From Lignipirellula cremea (GTDB lineage Bacteria; Planctomycetota; Planctomycetia; Pirellulales; Pirellulaceae): 64,000 bases of DNA. The notes below the pieces were generated by a model. That model was not told where the DNA came from, did not search any database, and worked only from the letters and a program-made list of their open reading frames with translations. The translations under genes were made by a program, and so were the position numbers. Shown in pieces: positions 19,998 through 29,548 of this stretch. The stretch is from assembly GCF_007751035.1 (NCBI RefSeq), contig NZ_CP036433.1:6491001-6555000 (forward strand), read 5' to 3'. Position 1 is the stretch's first letter, and each line of letters opens with the position of its first letter.

Positions 19998-21806
19998 TTA
20001 GAACCCCAGCATCGGGCCAAACGCCTTCAGATTCTGCCCGGCGAATTCGGTCAGTTTGATATGCTGCGGCGGAAAGTAATGCTCCAGCCATAACTGCTGC
20101 CGCACGGGATCGTCCAGCCGCAAACGGGCCCATTGCGAGTAACAATCCCACCGCGACAGGCCGTCCGCTCCGGCCGCGTAATATCGATGGGCCCGACGTC
20201 GCGTCTCCGCAATCGTGACATTCTGCTGGTACGTTCCCAGGCTGGGCAGCAGCCGCACCTTCGTCCCTTCGATCGCCTGGGCGAACTCGCGGACGTTGAT
20301 CTCGCCGTCTTCCACGTACGCGTAAGGCATCACCACATCGACCAGGCCAGCTTGCGCCCAGGCGAACACGTCAAAGCCGAACCGCATGTTCCAGTCCAGG
20401 TCAGGGCCGACAATCACCGCCAGTTCCCGGCGGGCCGAGCGTTCCGTGGGGCCCGCTTCGTCGAGCATCTGCCGCACCTCTTTGAGCCAGCCCGTCACCA
20501 GTTCCGCCCAGAGCAGACGCAGCCGCGGGTCAGAATCGGGCAGACGTCGCGGATCCACGCCGTACCGCTCGCGAAATAACGCCCGTACGGGCTCTTCATA
20601 ACGGACGCACGGATAGCCCCGCACAAAGGCGATCGTCAGTCCGTCGGCGTCGCGTTTGAGCGCCTCGGCCAGCACCGCGTTGAGGTTCTTGCGCACGGCC
20701 GGATACGCCAGGCTAAGTTTGCTGACGGCGGAGCCATCGGATTCTTCGCAGCGCAGTTCCGGATGCGCGGCAAAAAACTCCGACCGCAGAATATGGTCGT
20801 ACGGCGGTTCGGCCGTATAAGCCTGCGGACGCAGGTACATCCACAGTTTCTGCTGCTGGGCATGAGCCTGGTCAATGGCTTGCTGCAGCGGATCTTCCCC
20901 CGCGGCAATCATGGCCGCCAGGTTCTCGGCGCAGCGACGATCGCCCGGCCGGCGAAAGTCCCAACCGTCTTTCCCGGCCAGCGTCCCCGCTGCGGCAGGA
21001 AAGTTCACCAGGTCGCCGCCAATGTTTCCAAAGGCGGCAACATCCCAGTCGCTGTCGGCGAAACCCGCGAGAGCCTGTTTGACAATTTGGGGTCCCGGTT
21101 CCGGCGCGTTATAGAAAATGCCAAAGCCGTCGTTGATGTACACCAGCGGCCGATGGCGCGGCTCCTGCAGCAGCTTGACGTGCTCGGGCGTAACCGGGGT
21201 GGTGCGAACGGAATAAATGCTGGCGACGATCGGCTTGTCGCGAAAGGAAGCGACCATTGCATTCAGGTCGCGGGGATAGCGGACCTCCAGCTGCTTGCCG
21301 GTCAGATCGGCGAAACGCCAGGGCTCCTCGAACAGCGGCCCGCCCCAGCCTTTTCCGGCCGAATGACGCAGCAACTGCCAGTGCTTGTCTCCCGTCAGAC
21401 GCACCTCGACGGCGGCCTGCTCCCACTGGCGTTCTGACATGCCGATTGAAACTGCGTGCCAGCCGGTGCGGTTCAGCGGGATCGTCACCGTCGCCGAGTC
21501 GGGCGTGGTCGTCATCAGCGCGCGGCCCGGATACAGCTGGCTGGTGTAATCAATAATCCGCCAGCGGCCGGCCGGCGGCGCCGCGATCGGCTTGTGCACG
21601 TTGCTATCGGCGTCGGTCCAGGCCGTCCGCGGCAACGCGCAAGTCAAATCGCTGATCAGCTTGCCGGCCAGGGCGGCGTCGGTCGCATCAAACCGCGGCG
21701 GTCCTTCTTGACTGCGCGTCTGGTCCGACAGAGCGATGACAAGCAGCGGGAAAAGCAGCGGGAAAAGCAGCAAACGTAAACGGCAGGACGAAGAGAGAAA
21801 GAACAT
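19998..21806 (-). CDS. Secreted glycosidase-like hypothetical protein
   Basis: A 602-residue protein with a signal peptide (Leu/Phe-rich residues 8-27). The first ~200 residues look like beta sandwich (WRIIDYTSQLYPGRAL, ATVTIPLNRTGWHAVSIG), and about 200-590 alternate strands and helices as in a TIM-barrel glycosidase; phrases such as VVMPYAYVEDGEINVREFAQ and AAGADGLSRWDCYSQWARL recall family-10-like glycosylhydrolases of planctomycetes. Catalytic residues cannot be assigned from sequence alone. It is transcribed alone, toward the small hypothetical gene. The function is likely carbohydrate-related but not established. Confidence 0.7.
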   Translation of the reverse strand: MFFLSSSCRLRLLLFPLLFPLLVIALSDQTRSQEGPPRFDATDAALAGKLISDLTCALPRTAWTDADSNVHKPIAAPPAGRWRIIDYTSQLYPGRALMTTTPDSATVTIPLNRTGWHAVSIGMSERQWEQAAVEVRLTGDKHWQLLRHSAGKGWGGPLFEEPWRFADLTGKQLEVRYPRDLNAMVASFRDKPIVASIYSVRTTPVTPEHVKLLQEPRHRPLVYINDGFGIFYNAPEPGPQIVKQALAGFADSDWDVAAFGNIGGDLVNFPAAAGTLAGKDGWDFRRPGDRRCAENLAAMIAAGEDPLQQAIDQAHAQQQKLWMYLRPQAYTAEPPYDHILRSEFFAAHPELRCEESDGSAVSKLSLAYPAVRKNLNAVLAEALKRDADGLTIAFVRGYPCVRYEEPVRALFRERYGVDPRRLPDSDPRLRLLWAELVTGWLKEVRQMLDEAGPTERSARRELAVIVGPDLDWNMRFGFDVFAWAQAGLVDVVMPYAYVEDGEINVREFAQAIEGTKVRLLPSLGTYQQNVTIAETRRRAHRYYAAGADGLSRWDCYSQWARLRLDDPVRQQLWLEHYFPPQHIKLTEFAGQNLKAFGPMLGF

Positions 21807-22004
21807 GGAGCAGCTCTACACGCAGAGGGAAGGCGGACCCAGCCCGCACGACGATGCATGCGGGAACGCGCCCGCCGCCCGATGCGGCCAGGAGACAGAT
21901 CGCAAAAGCATCAACTGCAGAACCGGCGCAGGCGGGTTCAAAAAGACGATCACCGCGACCAGTATACAAAGCCGGCGCATCGCCGGCGCGGACACTGTCC
22001 CCGT

Positions 22005-22078
22005 AGCCGAGCTCGCCAGAGTTTGGACGCTGACTCCCTGCCTTAGAACACGCAGACTAAAGTCTGGCGACTGCCGCT
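22005..22078. repeat. REP-like palindromic element, copy 1
   Basis: Arms 22005-22026 and 22057-22078 form an imperfect inverted repeat around AGTCGCCAGAC-type cores. The left arm and its flank match the complement of 34668-34695 at about 29 of 34 positions, so this is one member of a dispersed family. Confidence 0.65.
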
Positions 22079-22137
22079 AAATGCCAGAGGGAAGGATGCG
22101 GCTGGCGAAAGTAGCGGCGAGCGCCGCAGACAGAAGG

Positions 22138-22162
22138 CCCCTCGCCGCCGATCGGCGAGGGG
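22138..22162 (-). terminator. Strong hairpin after glycine-rich gene
   Basis: A perfect 10-bp G+C-rich stem (22138-22147 with 22153-22162) with a 5-base loop lies 25 bases beyond the stop of the minus-strand glycine-rich gene. There is no T-run, so termination is only probable. Confidence 0.45.
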
Positions 22163-22186
22163 GTTGCGGGAAAGAAGTAGCGTTGG

Positions 22187-24244
22187 CTAGTTGCCGGACT
22201 CTTTCGGGTTCTTCAGACGGACGAGCAGCCACTGCTCGGTTTTGTCCTGGCCTAGGTGGATCAGCACGGGGGCTTCGTCCTTGGTCAGGTTGTAGATGCC
22301 CGTCTCCACGACATTCGTGGTGTTGTCGCCAACCGTAAAGGCCAGCCGCTGCGTCGACTTGTCGACCGAACCTTGCACCACCTGGGTCACGCCGGTCACG
22401 TTGTCGGTGTAGTTGCCGCGAACCACACCCTGCTTGCTGACGGCCAGCTGGATGGTGACATCCGACTTGGGCTGGTCCGGTTTGGTCAGGGCGAACACGC
22501 CCAGCGGCAACCAGTCGCCATCGGCCGGGGCCGTCGCATTGGCTCCGTCGGTGGCCAGCGAAAGGGCCTGGTTGTAGTACTCGGTCGTGTTGCCGACATC
22601 CTGGTTGTTGACATAGACGTTGTTGTTCTCAATGACCACATTGGAACCGTAATCGTAATACAGCGGCGCGGCCGGATAGTAGCTCATCCAGGAGCCGACC
22701 GAAGCCCAGGTGGCAGTCCGCCAGATGGCTCCCGCTCCCCAGCCCGCAGCGTACCAGGCTCCGGGATGGGCCGTATACCAGCCAGCCCCATAAACGCCCC
22801 AGTGATTAAAGCCGCCGCGGACGGCAACCGCGCAGTTGTACCGGCCCGAGGGAGCCACATGCACAAAGCCGGCCGTTGCCGGCCTGGCGACAAAGCCACG
22901 ACCCGCAGCGCCGCCGTTGGGCCCGCGAATGGCTCCGCCGCCTGCGACCGTGCCTCCGGGACCACGTCCAATCGCCTGGCCGCCGGAAACTCCGCCGGCT
23001 CCATCAAAACCACGACCAGCCACAGCGCCGCCGTTGGGACCGACTGCCGCACCGCGATAAGCCGAGTTGCCGTCTGGGCCCGTGACTCGACCGCCGGCAG
23101 CCACGCCGCCGTCGGGACCGCGACCAATCGCCTGGCCGCCCGAGGCGCCGCCGGCTCCGTCGAATCCGCGACCGGCAACCGCGCCGCCGTTGGGCCCGAC
23201 CGCTCCGCCGCGATAGGCCGAGTTGCCGCCGGGTCCTGTCACCTGGCCGCCTGCCGCCACGCCGCCGTTGGGACCGCGGCCGACCGCCTGGCCGCCCGAG
23301 GCGCCGCCGGCTCCATCAAAGCCGCGACCAGCCACTGCACCACCGTTGGCGCCGACGGCTCCACCGCGATAGGCCGTGTTTCCTTGCGGCCCGGTCACAC
23401 TGCCGCCCGCAGCATAGCCGCCGCGGGGGCCTTGCGTGGCGCCATGGTTGACGTCAAAACCATTTCCGCCGGCATTGGAACGAACGCTGCTGCTGTTGGC
23501 GCCGCCTCCGCCCAGGTTATGCATGCCGCCTTCGGACGGCAGCCCGAGGAAGCTCCCCAGTCGACTCGCACTCGGCGAAGCTCCCGAGAACCGGTCGCCA
23601 AAACTATCCCGCGACAGACCACCGCCGCCCAGACCACCGCCGCCCAGACCACCACCGCCCAGACCGCCACGATCGCCAAGTCCGCCGCCGCCAAGTCCGC
23701 CGCCGCCAAGTCCGCCACGGTCTCCGCCGCCAAGACCACCGCCGCCAAGACCACCGCCGCCGAAACCACCGCCGCCGAAACCACCGCCGCCGAGACCACC
23801 GCCGCCAAGACCACCGCCGCCAAGACCGCCGCGTCCGCCACCGCCGCCGAAACCACCGCCGCCGAAACCACCACGGTCTCCGCCGCCAAGACCACCGCCG
23901 CCGCCAAGACCGGCGCCGCCAAGACCACCGCCGCCAAGACCGCCGCCGCCTAAGCCGCCACGTGCAGCGCCGCCACCGCCAAAGCCGCCACCGCCGCCGC
24001 CAAAGCCGCCACCGCCGCCGCCGAAGCCGCCACCGCCGCCGCCGAAGCCGCCACCGCCGCCGCCGAAGCCGCCGCGAGCACCACCTCCGCCGAAGCCGCC
24101 TCCACCTCCGCCGAAGCCGCCTCCACCGCCGCCGAAGCCGCCGCGACCGCCGCCGCCGCCAAAGCCGCGGGCCGAGCAATCGGCCAGCGGAAGGCTGAAC
24201 ATCAAACTAAGAGTCAACGCTGTAAACAGGTGTTTTCGAATCAT
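22187..24244 (-). CDS. Glycine-rich secreted surface protein
   Basis: A 685-residue protein with a signal peptide (residues 1-25). Residues about 26-215 are almost only Gly with scattered Phe, Leu, Arg and Asp (FGGGG and LGGGG units). Residues about 292-447 are three 52-residue repeats beginning YRGGAVG. A Trp/Tyr-rich stretch follows (about 480-555: WGVYGAGWYTAHPGAWYAAGW). The last ~120 residues form a separate folded domain (DGDWLPLGVFALTKPDQP to the end). Similar planctomycete proteins are often labelled mu-protocadherin-like cell-surface proteins, a name without functional proof. It is probably a cell-envelope or matrix component. It lies 40 bases after the SnoaL-like gene, in the same direction. 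Confidence 0.8.
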   Translation of the reverse strand: MIRKHLFTALTLSLMFSLPLADCSARGFGGGGGRGGFGGGGGGFGGGGGGFGGGGARGGFGGGGGGFGGGGGGFGGGGGGFGGGGGGFGGGGAARGGLGGGGLGGGGLGGAGLGGGGGLGGGDRGGFGGGGFGGGGGRGGLGGGGLGGGGLGGGGFGGGGFGGGGLGGGGLGGGDRGGLGGGGLGGGGLGDRGGLGGGGLGGGGLGGGGLSRDSFGDRFSGASPSASRLGSFLGLPSEGGMHNLGGGGANSSSVRSNAGGNGFDVNHGATQGPRGGYAAGGSVTGPQGNTAYRGGAVGANGGAVAGRGFDGAGGASGGQAVGRGPNGGVAAGGQVTGPGGNSAYRGGAVGPNGGAVAGRGFDGAGGASGGQAIGRGPDGGVAAGGRVTGPDGNSAYRGAAVGPNGGAVAGRGFDGAGGVSGGQAIGRGPGGTVAGGGAIRGPNGGAAGRGFVARPATAGFVHVAPSGRYNCAVAVRGGFNHWGVYGAGWYTAHPGAWYAAGWGAGAIWRTATWASVGSWMSYYPAAPLYYDYGSNVVIENNNVYVNNQDVGNTTEYYNQALSLATDGANATAPADGDWLPLGVFALTKPDQPKSDVTIQLAVSKQGVVRGNYTDNVTGVTQVVQGSVDKSTQRLAFTVGDNTTNVVETGIYNLTKDEAPVLIHLGQDKTEQWLLVRLKNPKESGN
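22904..23371 (-). repeat. Three 156-bp coding repeats
   Basis: Three adjacent 52-codon units, each starting with the codons for YRG, repeat in the middle of the glycine-rich protein. The unit starts are at 23371, 23215 and 23059 on the minus strand, exactly 156 bases apart. Confidence 0.85.
23600..24180 (-). repeat. Low-complexity Gly-codon tract
   Basis: Several hundred bases of simple GGX repeats code for the polyglycine part of the surface protein. The tract creates long false open frames on the opposite strand (proline-rich) and is prone to assembly error. Confidence 0.85.
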
Positions 24245-24284
24245 ATCTCATGTACTCCGCATCAAAGTTTCAGGGAACGGGGGC

Positions 24285-25301
24285 TCAACGCGAGGCCGGC
24301 TGGCGCTTGATCACCACTTCTTCCGTATCGGACAGGACGATGCCGCCCAGCGTGCGCTGCACTGACTGCCAGACATACGCGTCGTCATCAAGGCGGGTCA
24401 GCGTATGGATCGCACCGGTGGCCACGCCGTCGCCCGTCATGCCGTTCATCTGGGCCGTCCAGCCATTTTCCCCCTGCGTCCAGACACCGATGGCATGCCC
24501 GCCGTCGGAGCTAAAATCCCAAGACTGGAGATGTCCTTGCTGCGGGTTCCAGCCAATGATCTGCTTGCCCGTGGTCTTCACGCCATGGGGATGCGTGACC
24601 GTGTAACTCCGTTCGACAAAGCTCTTGTTGGCGATCCATTGGCAGGTCGAGTCGATCCGCACGCCGTGCTCTTCCGCGGTCCAGTCGCCAATCAACCATT
24701 CCAGGTCCGACAGATGAGGCCAGGTCGACGGCGTTTCGATCCGCGTCTCACGCACCGAAGCGGCCAGCCATTTGCCGGCGATCTTCACATGCACGACCGA
24801 GTAGCGGCTGATGGCCGGAGCGCCTGCCGGCGGCGGTTCGACGACCGAGTGCCCATCCTCAATGGCGGCGCTGTCGCTCAGCAGACGAATCGAGTCGATC
24901 ATCAGGCGAATCTTTCCCTGCGGATGGGTGGAGAAGTAGCTGGCGTAGCCTTTCTCAATCGCGGCCCTGCCCTCAAAGCTCAGGCCCGTGTCGCTCTGGT
25001 ATTCGCCTTCTTCCGCGAACATGGCGCCAATTGCTTTGGCATCGTGCTTGTTAAAGGCGACGACAAAAGCTGCCGACGCCGCGCGAATCTCCCCTTCTTC
25101 CGAAGCGGCTTCCGTCGGCTGAGCTTTTACTGCCGAGGCTTTGGTCGGCTGCTTTTGCGCCGGCTCGGATTTGGCGGCCGGAGTTTTGGTTGCGGGAGTG
25201 CTGGCGAGGCTAAGAGAACAACCCCAAACGCCCGACAGAAAAACGCCAAGGATTCCAGGCAGCAGCGTCCTGCTGACCCGGCGAGAAAAATGGTGGCTCA
25301 T
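24285..25301 (-). CDS. Secreted SnoaL-like/lipocalin-like protein
   Basis: A 338-residue protein. The ATG at 25301 is chosen because it is followed by a signal sequence ending in GVWGC, a possible lipobox. After an Ala/Lys/Pro-rich linker (about 30-70), residues 75-195 fit the SgcJ/EcaC-type SnoaL-like fold (AAFVVAFNKHDAKAIGAMF, then AAIEKGYASYF). Residues 200-335 form a second, lipocalin-like half starting LEWLIGDWTAEEHG, a pattern common in proteins of unknown function from planctomycetes. No catalytic function can be given. It precedes the glycine-rich gene by 40 bases and may be cotranscribed. Confidence 0.78.
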   Translation of the reverse strand: MSHHFSRRVSRTLLPGILGVFLSGVWGCSLSLASTPATKTPAAKSEPAQKQPTKASAVKAQPTEAASEEGEIRAASAAFVVAFNKHDAKAIGAMFAEEGEYQSDTGLSFEGRAAIEKGYASYFSTHPQGKIRLMIDSIRLLSDSAAIEDGHSVVEPPPAGAPAISRYSVVHVKIAGKWLAASVRETRIETPSTWPHLSDLEWLIGDWTAEEHGVRIDSTCQWIANKSFVERSYTVTHPHGVKTTGKQIIGWNPQQGHLQSWDFSSDGGHAIGVWTQGENGWTAQMNGMTGDGVATGAIHTLTRLDDDAYVWQSVQRTLGGIVLSDTEEVVIKRQPASR

Positions 25302-25704
25302 GATGGGTTCCGAAGAAACAAGGATGCAAGCAGCTGCCGGCTGTGGGACGTTTTCGACCGGATTTCGGCCCAGTAAGCTTCCCTTCGCCCGCGGTCGACG
25401 CCCCCGGATGGGAGGCGCAGGTAAACGATTGTCAGCCGCAAGCAACCGGCGCAAAGCGATCCCGGCGGCAGCGGCCGACACTTCAACTTACCTTGCTTCT
25501 GCCAGGACGGCCACAAAACTGCACGAACTGTCTGTCGCAAAATTCAGCAGGCGATGCGCGTTGAGACGAAGTTGCCGCCTTGACCCGCCCGCCCCCGATC
25601 TGGCGCCTTTTCTTTGGTAATTACGCATTCAGGCGATAGGTCCCTGAATGCTGGCAAAAAACGCCTTTGGCTACGCTCCCGCAGCAGGCGCGACCCACGC
25701 CGGA
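25302..25704. other. Intergenic region, no gene seen
   Basis: About 400 bases between two minus-strand genes. The only structure noticed is a 9-bp perfect hairpin (25625-25633 with 25643-25651) downstream of the permease gene; it lacks a T-run. Confidence 0.6.
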
Positions 25705-27135
25705 TCACACTTCCGTCGTTCCCGGGGCGGCCGGATCCTGGGCGGAGCGGAACAGGCTGGCGATCGGCTCGCCTTCCAGATGCAGCATTTCGCGGTGCAG
25801 AATTTTCAGCAGCGTCGACAGAAAGACGACCACCATCGGGCCGATCAAAATGCCGATCGGTCCCAGCGCCTGCACCCCGCCCAGCACGCTGAGCAGGGCC
25901 AGCAACGGGTGCAGCTTGGAACGTCCGTGCAGGATGTACGGCTTGATCACATTATCGATGCATGACACGACTACCGCCCCCCAGATCGCCAGCAGGACCG
26001 CCGGCCAGAACCGCTCTTCGATGAAGAACAGATAAAGCGCGCACGGAGCCCAGACCGAAGCCGCCCCCACAAAGGGCACCATCGCCAGCGTAAAGGTCAA
26101 CAGCATCAACAGGAAAACAGCGTTCAGTCCTGCAAAGTAAAAGGCAATCCCCGCAAGCAAGGCCTGGGCCAAAGCCGACACCAGGTGCGACAGCACGACC
26201 GCCCGACTGACGTTATCAAACTCCAGCAGTAACTCCTGTTCGTACCGATTGTCGAGCGGGAACAGGTTCATCATGGCGTTGATCATTTTTGGCCCATCGG
26301 CAAAGAAGAAAAAGATCGACACCACCATCACAATCAGGCCGATGATATAGCTGGCGACCACGCCTAGCGTAACGCTGGTTGCCTTCGGGGCCGATCGCTG
26401 GGCCCAGCCGACCACCGCTGCGTTGACCTCGCCCAGGCGTTCGTCGCTGGGGTTTGCCAGGTCCGCGGCCCACACCATGAAGCCGCTGCCCAGGACGTCG
26501 ATTTTCAAATCGCGGATCAGGTTCTGCACCTTTTGAATGGCCGTTTCCGTCGCCAGCGTGTCGGGCTTCACACTCGCCACCTCGCCCAGCGCCTTCTCCA
26601 GCGGTTCGACCATTTTCCTGGCAGTCGCGTCGTCGAATTGCCCGGAGGCAATCAGGGAGGCCTCCACCCGCATCACGCGCTGCAGGTCGTTTTCGACCAC
26701 CATCCGCTGGTCGACCATCAACTCGCCGCGCTGGCCTGCTTCCATCAGTTCCGCCAGCGATCCTTCAATCCGCCGCAACTCCTCGGCGCCGGGCAGTTCC
26801 AGTCCTGCATTCTTCCGCAACCGCGCGAGCTGCGGCCGAACCGAGCTGACCTTCACCCGAGCGACCAGATCCAACCCTTCGATCGCCGCGATGGTAAAAA
26901 CGCCCATCGCCGGCAAGAGCACCGCCAGCGTCACACCAATTGTCGTGAGCGCGGCCGCCACCCGCGAGCGGCCTCCGACCCGTTGCAGAATCCACAAGTA
27001 AACGGGGCGAAACATCACCACTAACAAACAGGCGAGAAACAACGGCGGCATGAACTTCGCCAGCACACGGTAAACGACAAAGCCCACCACCAGAATAACG
27101 GCGATCAACACCACAAAGGAAACCAGCCGCGACAT
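25705..27135 (-). CDS. AI-2E family transporter (PerM-like)
   Basis: A 476-residue membrane protein. The ATG at 27135 begins directly with the first helix; a 104-codon upstream extension looks non-coding. The family layout is visible: two helices at 3-50, one at 65-90, a long soluble region (about 95-250, longer than usual and helix-rich), then four or five helices to about 450 with the conserved segment LALLSVLGGVQALGPIGILIGP. Members include the autoinducer-2 exporter TqsA and the PerM/YdiK permeases; some act as sodium/proton antiporters. The substrate cannot be told from the sequence. It is divergent from the TPR gene at 27323. Confidence 0.88.
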   Translation of the reverse strand: MSRLVSFVVLIAVILVVGFVVYRVLAKFMPPLFLACLLVVMFRPVYLWILQRVGGRSRVAAALTTIGVTLAVLLPAMGVFTIAAIEGLDLVARVKVSSVRPQLARLRKNAGLELPGAEELRRIEGSLAELMEAGQRGELMVDQRMVVENDLQRVMRVEASLIASGQFDDATARKMVEPLEKALGEVASVKPDTLATETAIQKVQNLIRDLKIDVLGSGFMVWAADLANPSDERLGEVNAAVVGWAQRSAPKATSVTLGVVASYIIGLIVMVVSIFFFFADGPKMINAMMNLFPLDNRYEQELLLEFDNVSRAVVLSHLVSALAQALLAGIAFYFAGLNAVFLLMLLTFTLAMVPFVGAASVWAPCALYLFFIEERFWPAVLLAIWGAVVVSCIDNVIKPYILHGRSKLHPLLALLSVLGGVQALGPIGILIGPMVVVFLSTLLKILHREMLHLEGEPIASLFRSAQDPAAPGTTEV

Positions 27136-27322
27136 ATACCTGCTCCTGCATAGAAGGGGGCCTGCGTACCCTAACAACTTATCGGCATCCCCCAGGAATG
27201 GCCATGCGCCACCCGTCGATTTCAAAGCCCGCCGGTTGCAACCTGGCTGCAGGAAGCGAAGCCGCTCTTGCGTTACAATACGCTCGGCGTACTGATTCCC
27301 ATCTTCCGGCGACAGGTGACCG

Positions 27323-29461
27323 ATGTTCCGAATCCTTTCTTTACCGTCCCTGCTGGCCGTTTTGCTGATGCCGCTGGCTTTCAGCTCGCTGCCGCACAAC
27401 TTACACGCCCAGCCGCCCCAGACGAACCGTCTGGACGCTCCCCGCATCCAGGCGTTCGCCGCACGCCTGGAAGCCCGCGCGGTCCAGTTGCTGAACCAGG
27501 GCGACTACGACGCCGCCGCCCAGATCCTGCAGCAGGTGGTGAAAACGTCCCCGTCTGCATTCAGTTCTCGCTACAACCTGGCATGCGTCTGGGCTCGCCA
27601 GGGCAAGACGGACCAGGCGTTTACGGAGCTGACCCAGGCGATCGCCGACGGCTATCGCGACGCGCAGCATCTGGCGACCGACCCCGATCTCGCCAGCCTG
27701 CGCGACGATCCCCGCTGGGCGACGCTGCTGAAACAGGCGGCCGTCCTGAAGGAAGAAACCGCGGCCGCCCCGGATCCCATCACGCCGGCGGAAGCAGCCG
27801 ACAGCCAGGTGCTGATCGGCGCCGAGAATGTCGCCTGGTCGCAACAACTGGGCATGTTCCGCGTGGAGGTCGCCTTTCCCGCCGAACCCCAGGGCCCGAT
27901 CGCCGTCGGCCTGGGCGAGTCGGGCGATCGCCTGCGCGAGTGGTACGAAGCGGGGACCGCCGCCGGCAATCATGGCGACCTGTACGACAACCACGATACC
28001 GACCACTCCAACATGAACTACAAGGCGCTGCCGCAACTGACCCGCGTCGAGTTCACCGACGACATCAAGAACCGCGGCATGCACCATGGCCTGCAGCGAT
28101 TCTTTCTCTACAACGCGCCGACCATCGGCAATTCGTCGACCGCTTTCACCGCTGGTCCGCAATGGCGTTGCCAGGGTCGCTTTGCCTTGACGTCGCCTGG
28201 CGGACCGCAGCTCCTGTACAACCAGTATCGCGGCAACCAGCTGTTCTTTTATCCCGAGCATCGCGACCACGACCCGGGCCATAACGGCAAGGACGGCGGC
28301 TATGGCGATGTGCTTCCCGCCAACACGCCGTACCTGATTCTGTCGCAAGGCTCTTCCGGTTCCGACCGCGCTTTCATGCTGGCCGTCGCGCAAACCATGG
28401 CCGCCCTGCAGCCGGCCGTCAAAAAGAAGCTGGTTGAACAAGGCCTGCTGATGCCGACGGTGCAGTGGATCTTTCGGCATAGCAACAAAATGGCGACCAC
28501 GCCGGAAGCGTATCTGACAGGCGCCGCGCATCCGACGGTGTTCGACGGCGAACAGCTTGACGTCCTTAAAATGGAAACGCTCGCCCACGATCTGCAGCCG
28601 GACGCTTTGCCGCCTTTGGCCCTCCTTCAGGTCGTTGAAGAAACGGCCGGCCAGCCTGGCGTCGACTACTTTGACGTGGCCGCGCGGGAGCAACTGTTCA
28701 CGACCCCTTGCGCGATAGCCCGGGTGGTGAAGTCGACAAAGCACCACCAGCAAATGACGGTGAGCGCCGCCGACAGCATCGACCCGCAAGGGAAGCCGCT
28801 GACGTTTCGCTGGGTCGTTCTCCGCGGCGATCCCGAGAAAATCCAGATCCGCCTGCTCGACAAGGCCGGCTCCCAGGTCGAACTGAAAATCGGCTACCAC
28901 CCCCGCGCGCCGATCAGCCCCGGCTCGAAGATGGAATCGAACCGCGTCGACATTGGCGTCTTTGCCGACAACGGCCAGCACCTGTCGGCGCCGTCGTTCC
29001 TCAGCTTCCACTATCCCGACGCCGAAGTACGCACCTACGACGACCAGCAGCGGATCCTTTCCGTCGACTACAACGCCGACGACGTTCGCGGCAACTACGT
29101 CGACCCGGTGCTTGACGCCCATCGCAACTGGCGCGACGAGTACCAGTATTCGCCGGCCGGCGAGCTGCAGGGCTGGACGCGAATCCGCGGCGATCAGCGT
29201 GAGCAGTTCACTGCCGACGGACGCTTGATCCTGACCCCAGCCGACGGCGACCAGCCGGCCCAGACGACCGCCGTGAAATACGTCGAGCAGCGCGACAACC
29301 GCCAGTCGCAAATCGTCCAGCAAGTTGTGGAGCCGCCCGCCAAGGACGACTCTCAACCCGAGAAAAAAACAGCCGGCGACAAGCCCGACGATGGTGCAAA
29401 ACCGGAAAGCGAAGGCCGATCAAAAACCGACGCAGCGCCGAAGGATTCGTCGCGTCCCTAG
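27323..29461 (+). CDS. Secreted TPR-containing hypothetical protein
   Basis: A 712-residue protein with a signal peptide (residues 1-29, ending LHAQ). Residues about 50-145 contain TPR-like repeats (AVQLLNQGDYDAAAQILQQ, YNLACVWARQGKTDQAFTEL). The rest, about 165-650, is a large domain I do not recognise; it includes a His/Asp-rich segment (YDNHDTDHSN), and phrases such as SADSIDPQGKPLTFRWVVL that recall Ig/PKD-like sandwiches. The last ~70 residues are a Lys/Asp/Pro-rich disordered tail. It is followed by another secreted TPR protein, suggesting a shared envelope role. Confidence 0.78.
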   Translation: MFRILSLPSLLAVLLMPLAFSSLPHNLHAQPPQTNRLDAPRIQAFAARLEARAVQLLNQGDYDAAAQILQQVVKTSPSAFSSRYNLACVWARQGKTDQAFTELTQAIADGYRDAQHLATDPDLASLRDDPRWATLLKQAAVLKEETAAAPDPITPAEAADSQVLIGAENVAWSQQLGMFRVEVAFPAEPQGPIAVGLGESGDRLREWYEAGTAAGNHGDLYDNHDTDHSNMNYKALPQLTRVEFTDDIKNRGMHHGLQRFFLYNAPTIGNSSTAFTAGPQWRCQGRFALTSPGGPQLLYNQYRGNQLFFYPEHRDHDPGHNGKDGGYGDVLPANTPYLILSQGSSGSDRAFMLAVAQTMAALQPAVKKKLVEQGLLMPTVQWIFRHSNKMATTPEAYLTGAAHPTVFDGEQLDVLKMETLAHDLQPDALPPLALLQVVEETAGQPGVDYFDVAAREQLFTTPCAIARVVKSTKHHQQMTVSAADSIDPQGKPLTFRWVVLRGDPEKIQIRLLDKAGSQVELKIGYHPRAPISPGSKMESNRVDIGVFADNGQHLSAPSFLSFHYPDAEVRTYDDQQRILSVDYNADDVRGNYVDPVLDAHRNWRDEYQYSPAGELQGWTRIRGDQREQFTADGRLILTPADGDQPAQTTAVKYVEQRDNRQSQIVQQVVEPPAKDDSQPEKKTAGDKPDDGAKPESEGRSKTDAAPKDSSRP

Positions 29462-29548
29462 CACCGCCAGCGTGCGAAAGGACGGCCGGACCGCGGCGTC
29501 ATCTCTCCCATCCAGCCAGGGGCAAACATCGCGAAAGAAAGAACAGCC

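Larger units (their letters stand above)
21807..22186. other. Intergenic region with several palindromes
   Basis: No convincing gene is seen. The stretch holds a short perfect hairpin at 21971-21987 (7-bp arms), an imperfect long palindrome at 22005-22078 that has a relative near 34650, and a 10-bp hairpin at 22138-22162 close to the end of the glycine-rich gene. Confidence 0.7.

Noticed and set aside
22256-24365. Long plus-strand Thr/Ala-rich and Pro-rich frames
   Set aside because: They are shadows of the glycine-codon tracts on the other strand.
27401-29356. A 651-codon minus-strand open frame
   Set aside because: It is antisense to the TPR gene at 27323-29461, whose signal peptide and repeats show which strand is coding.
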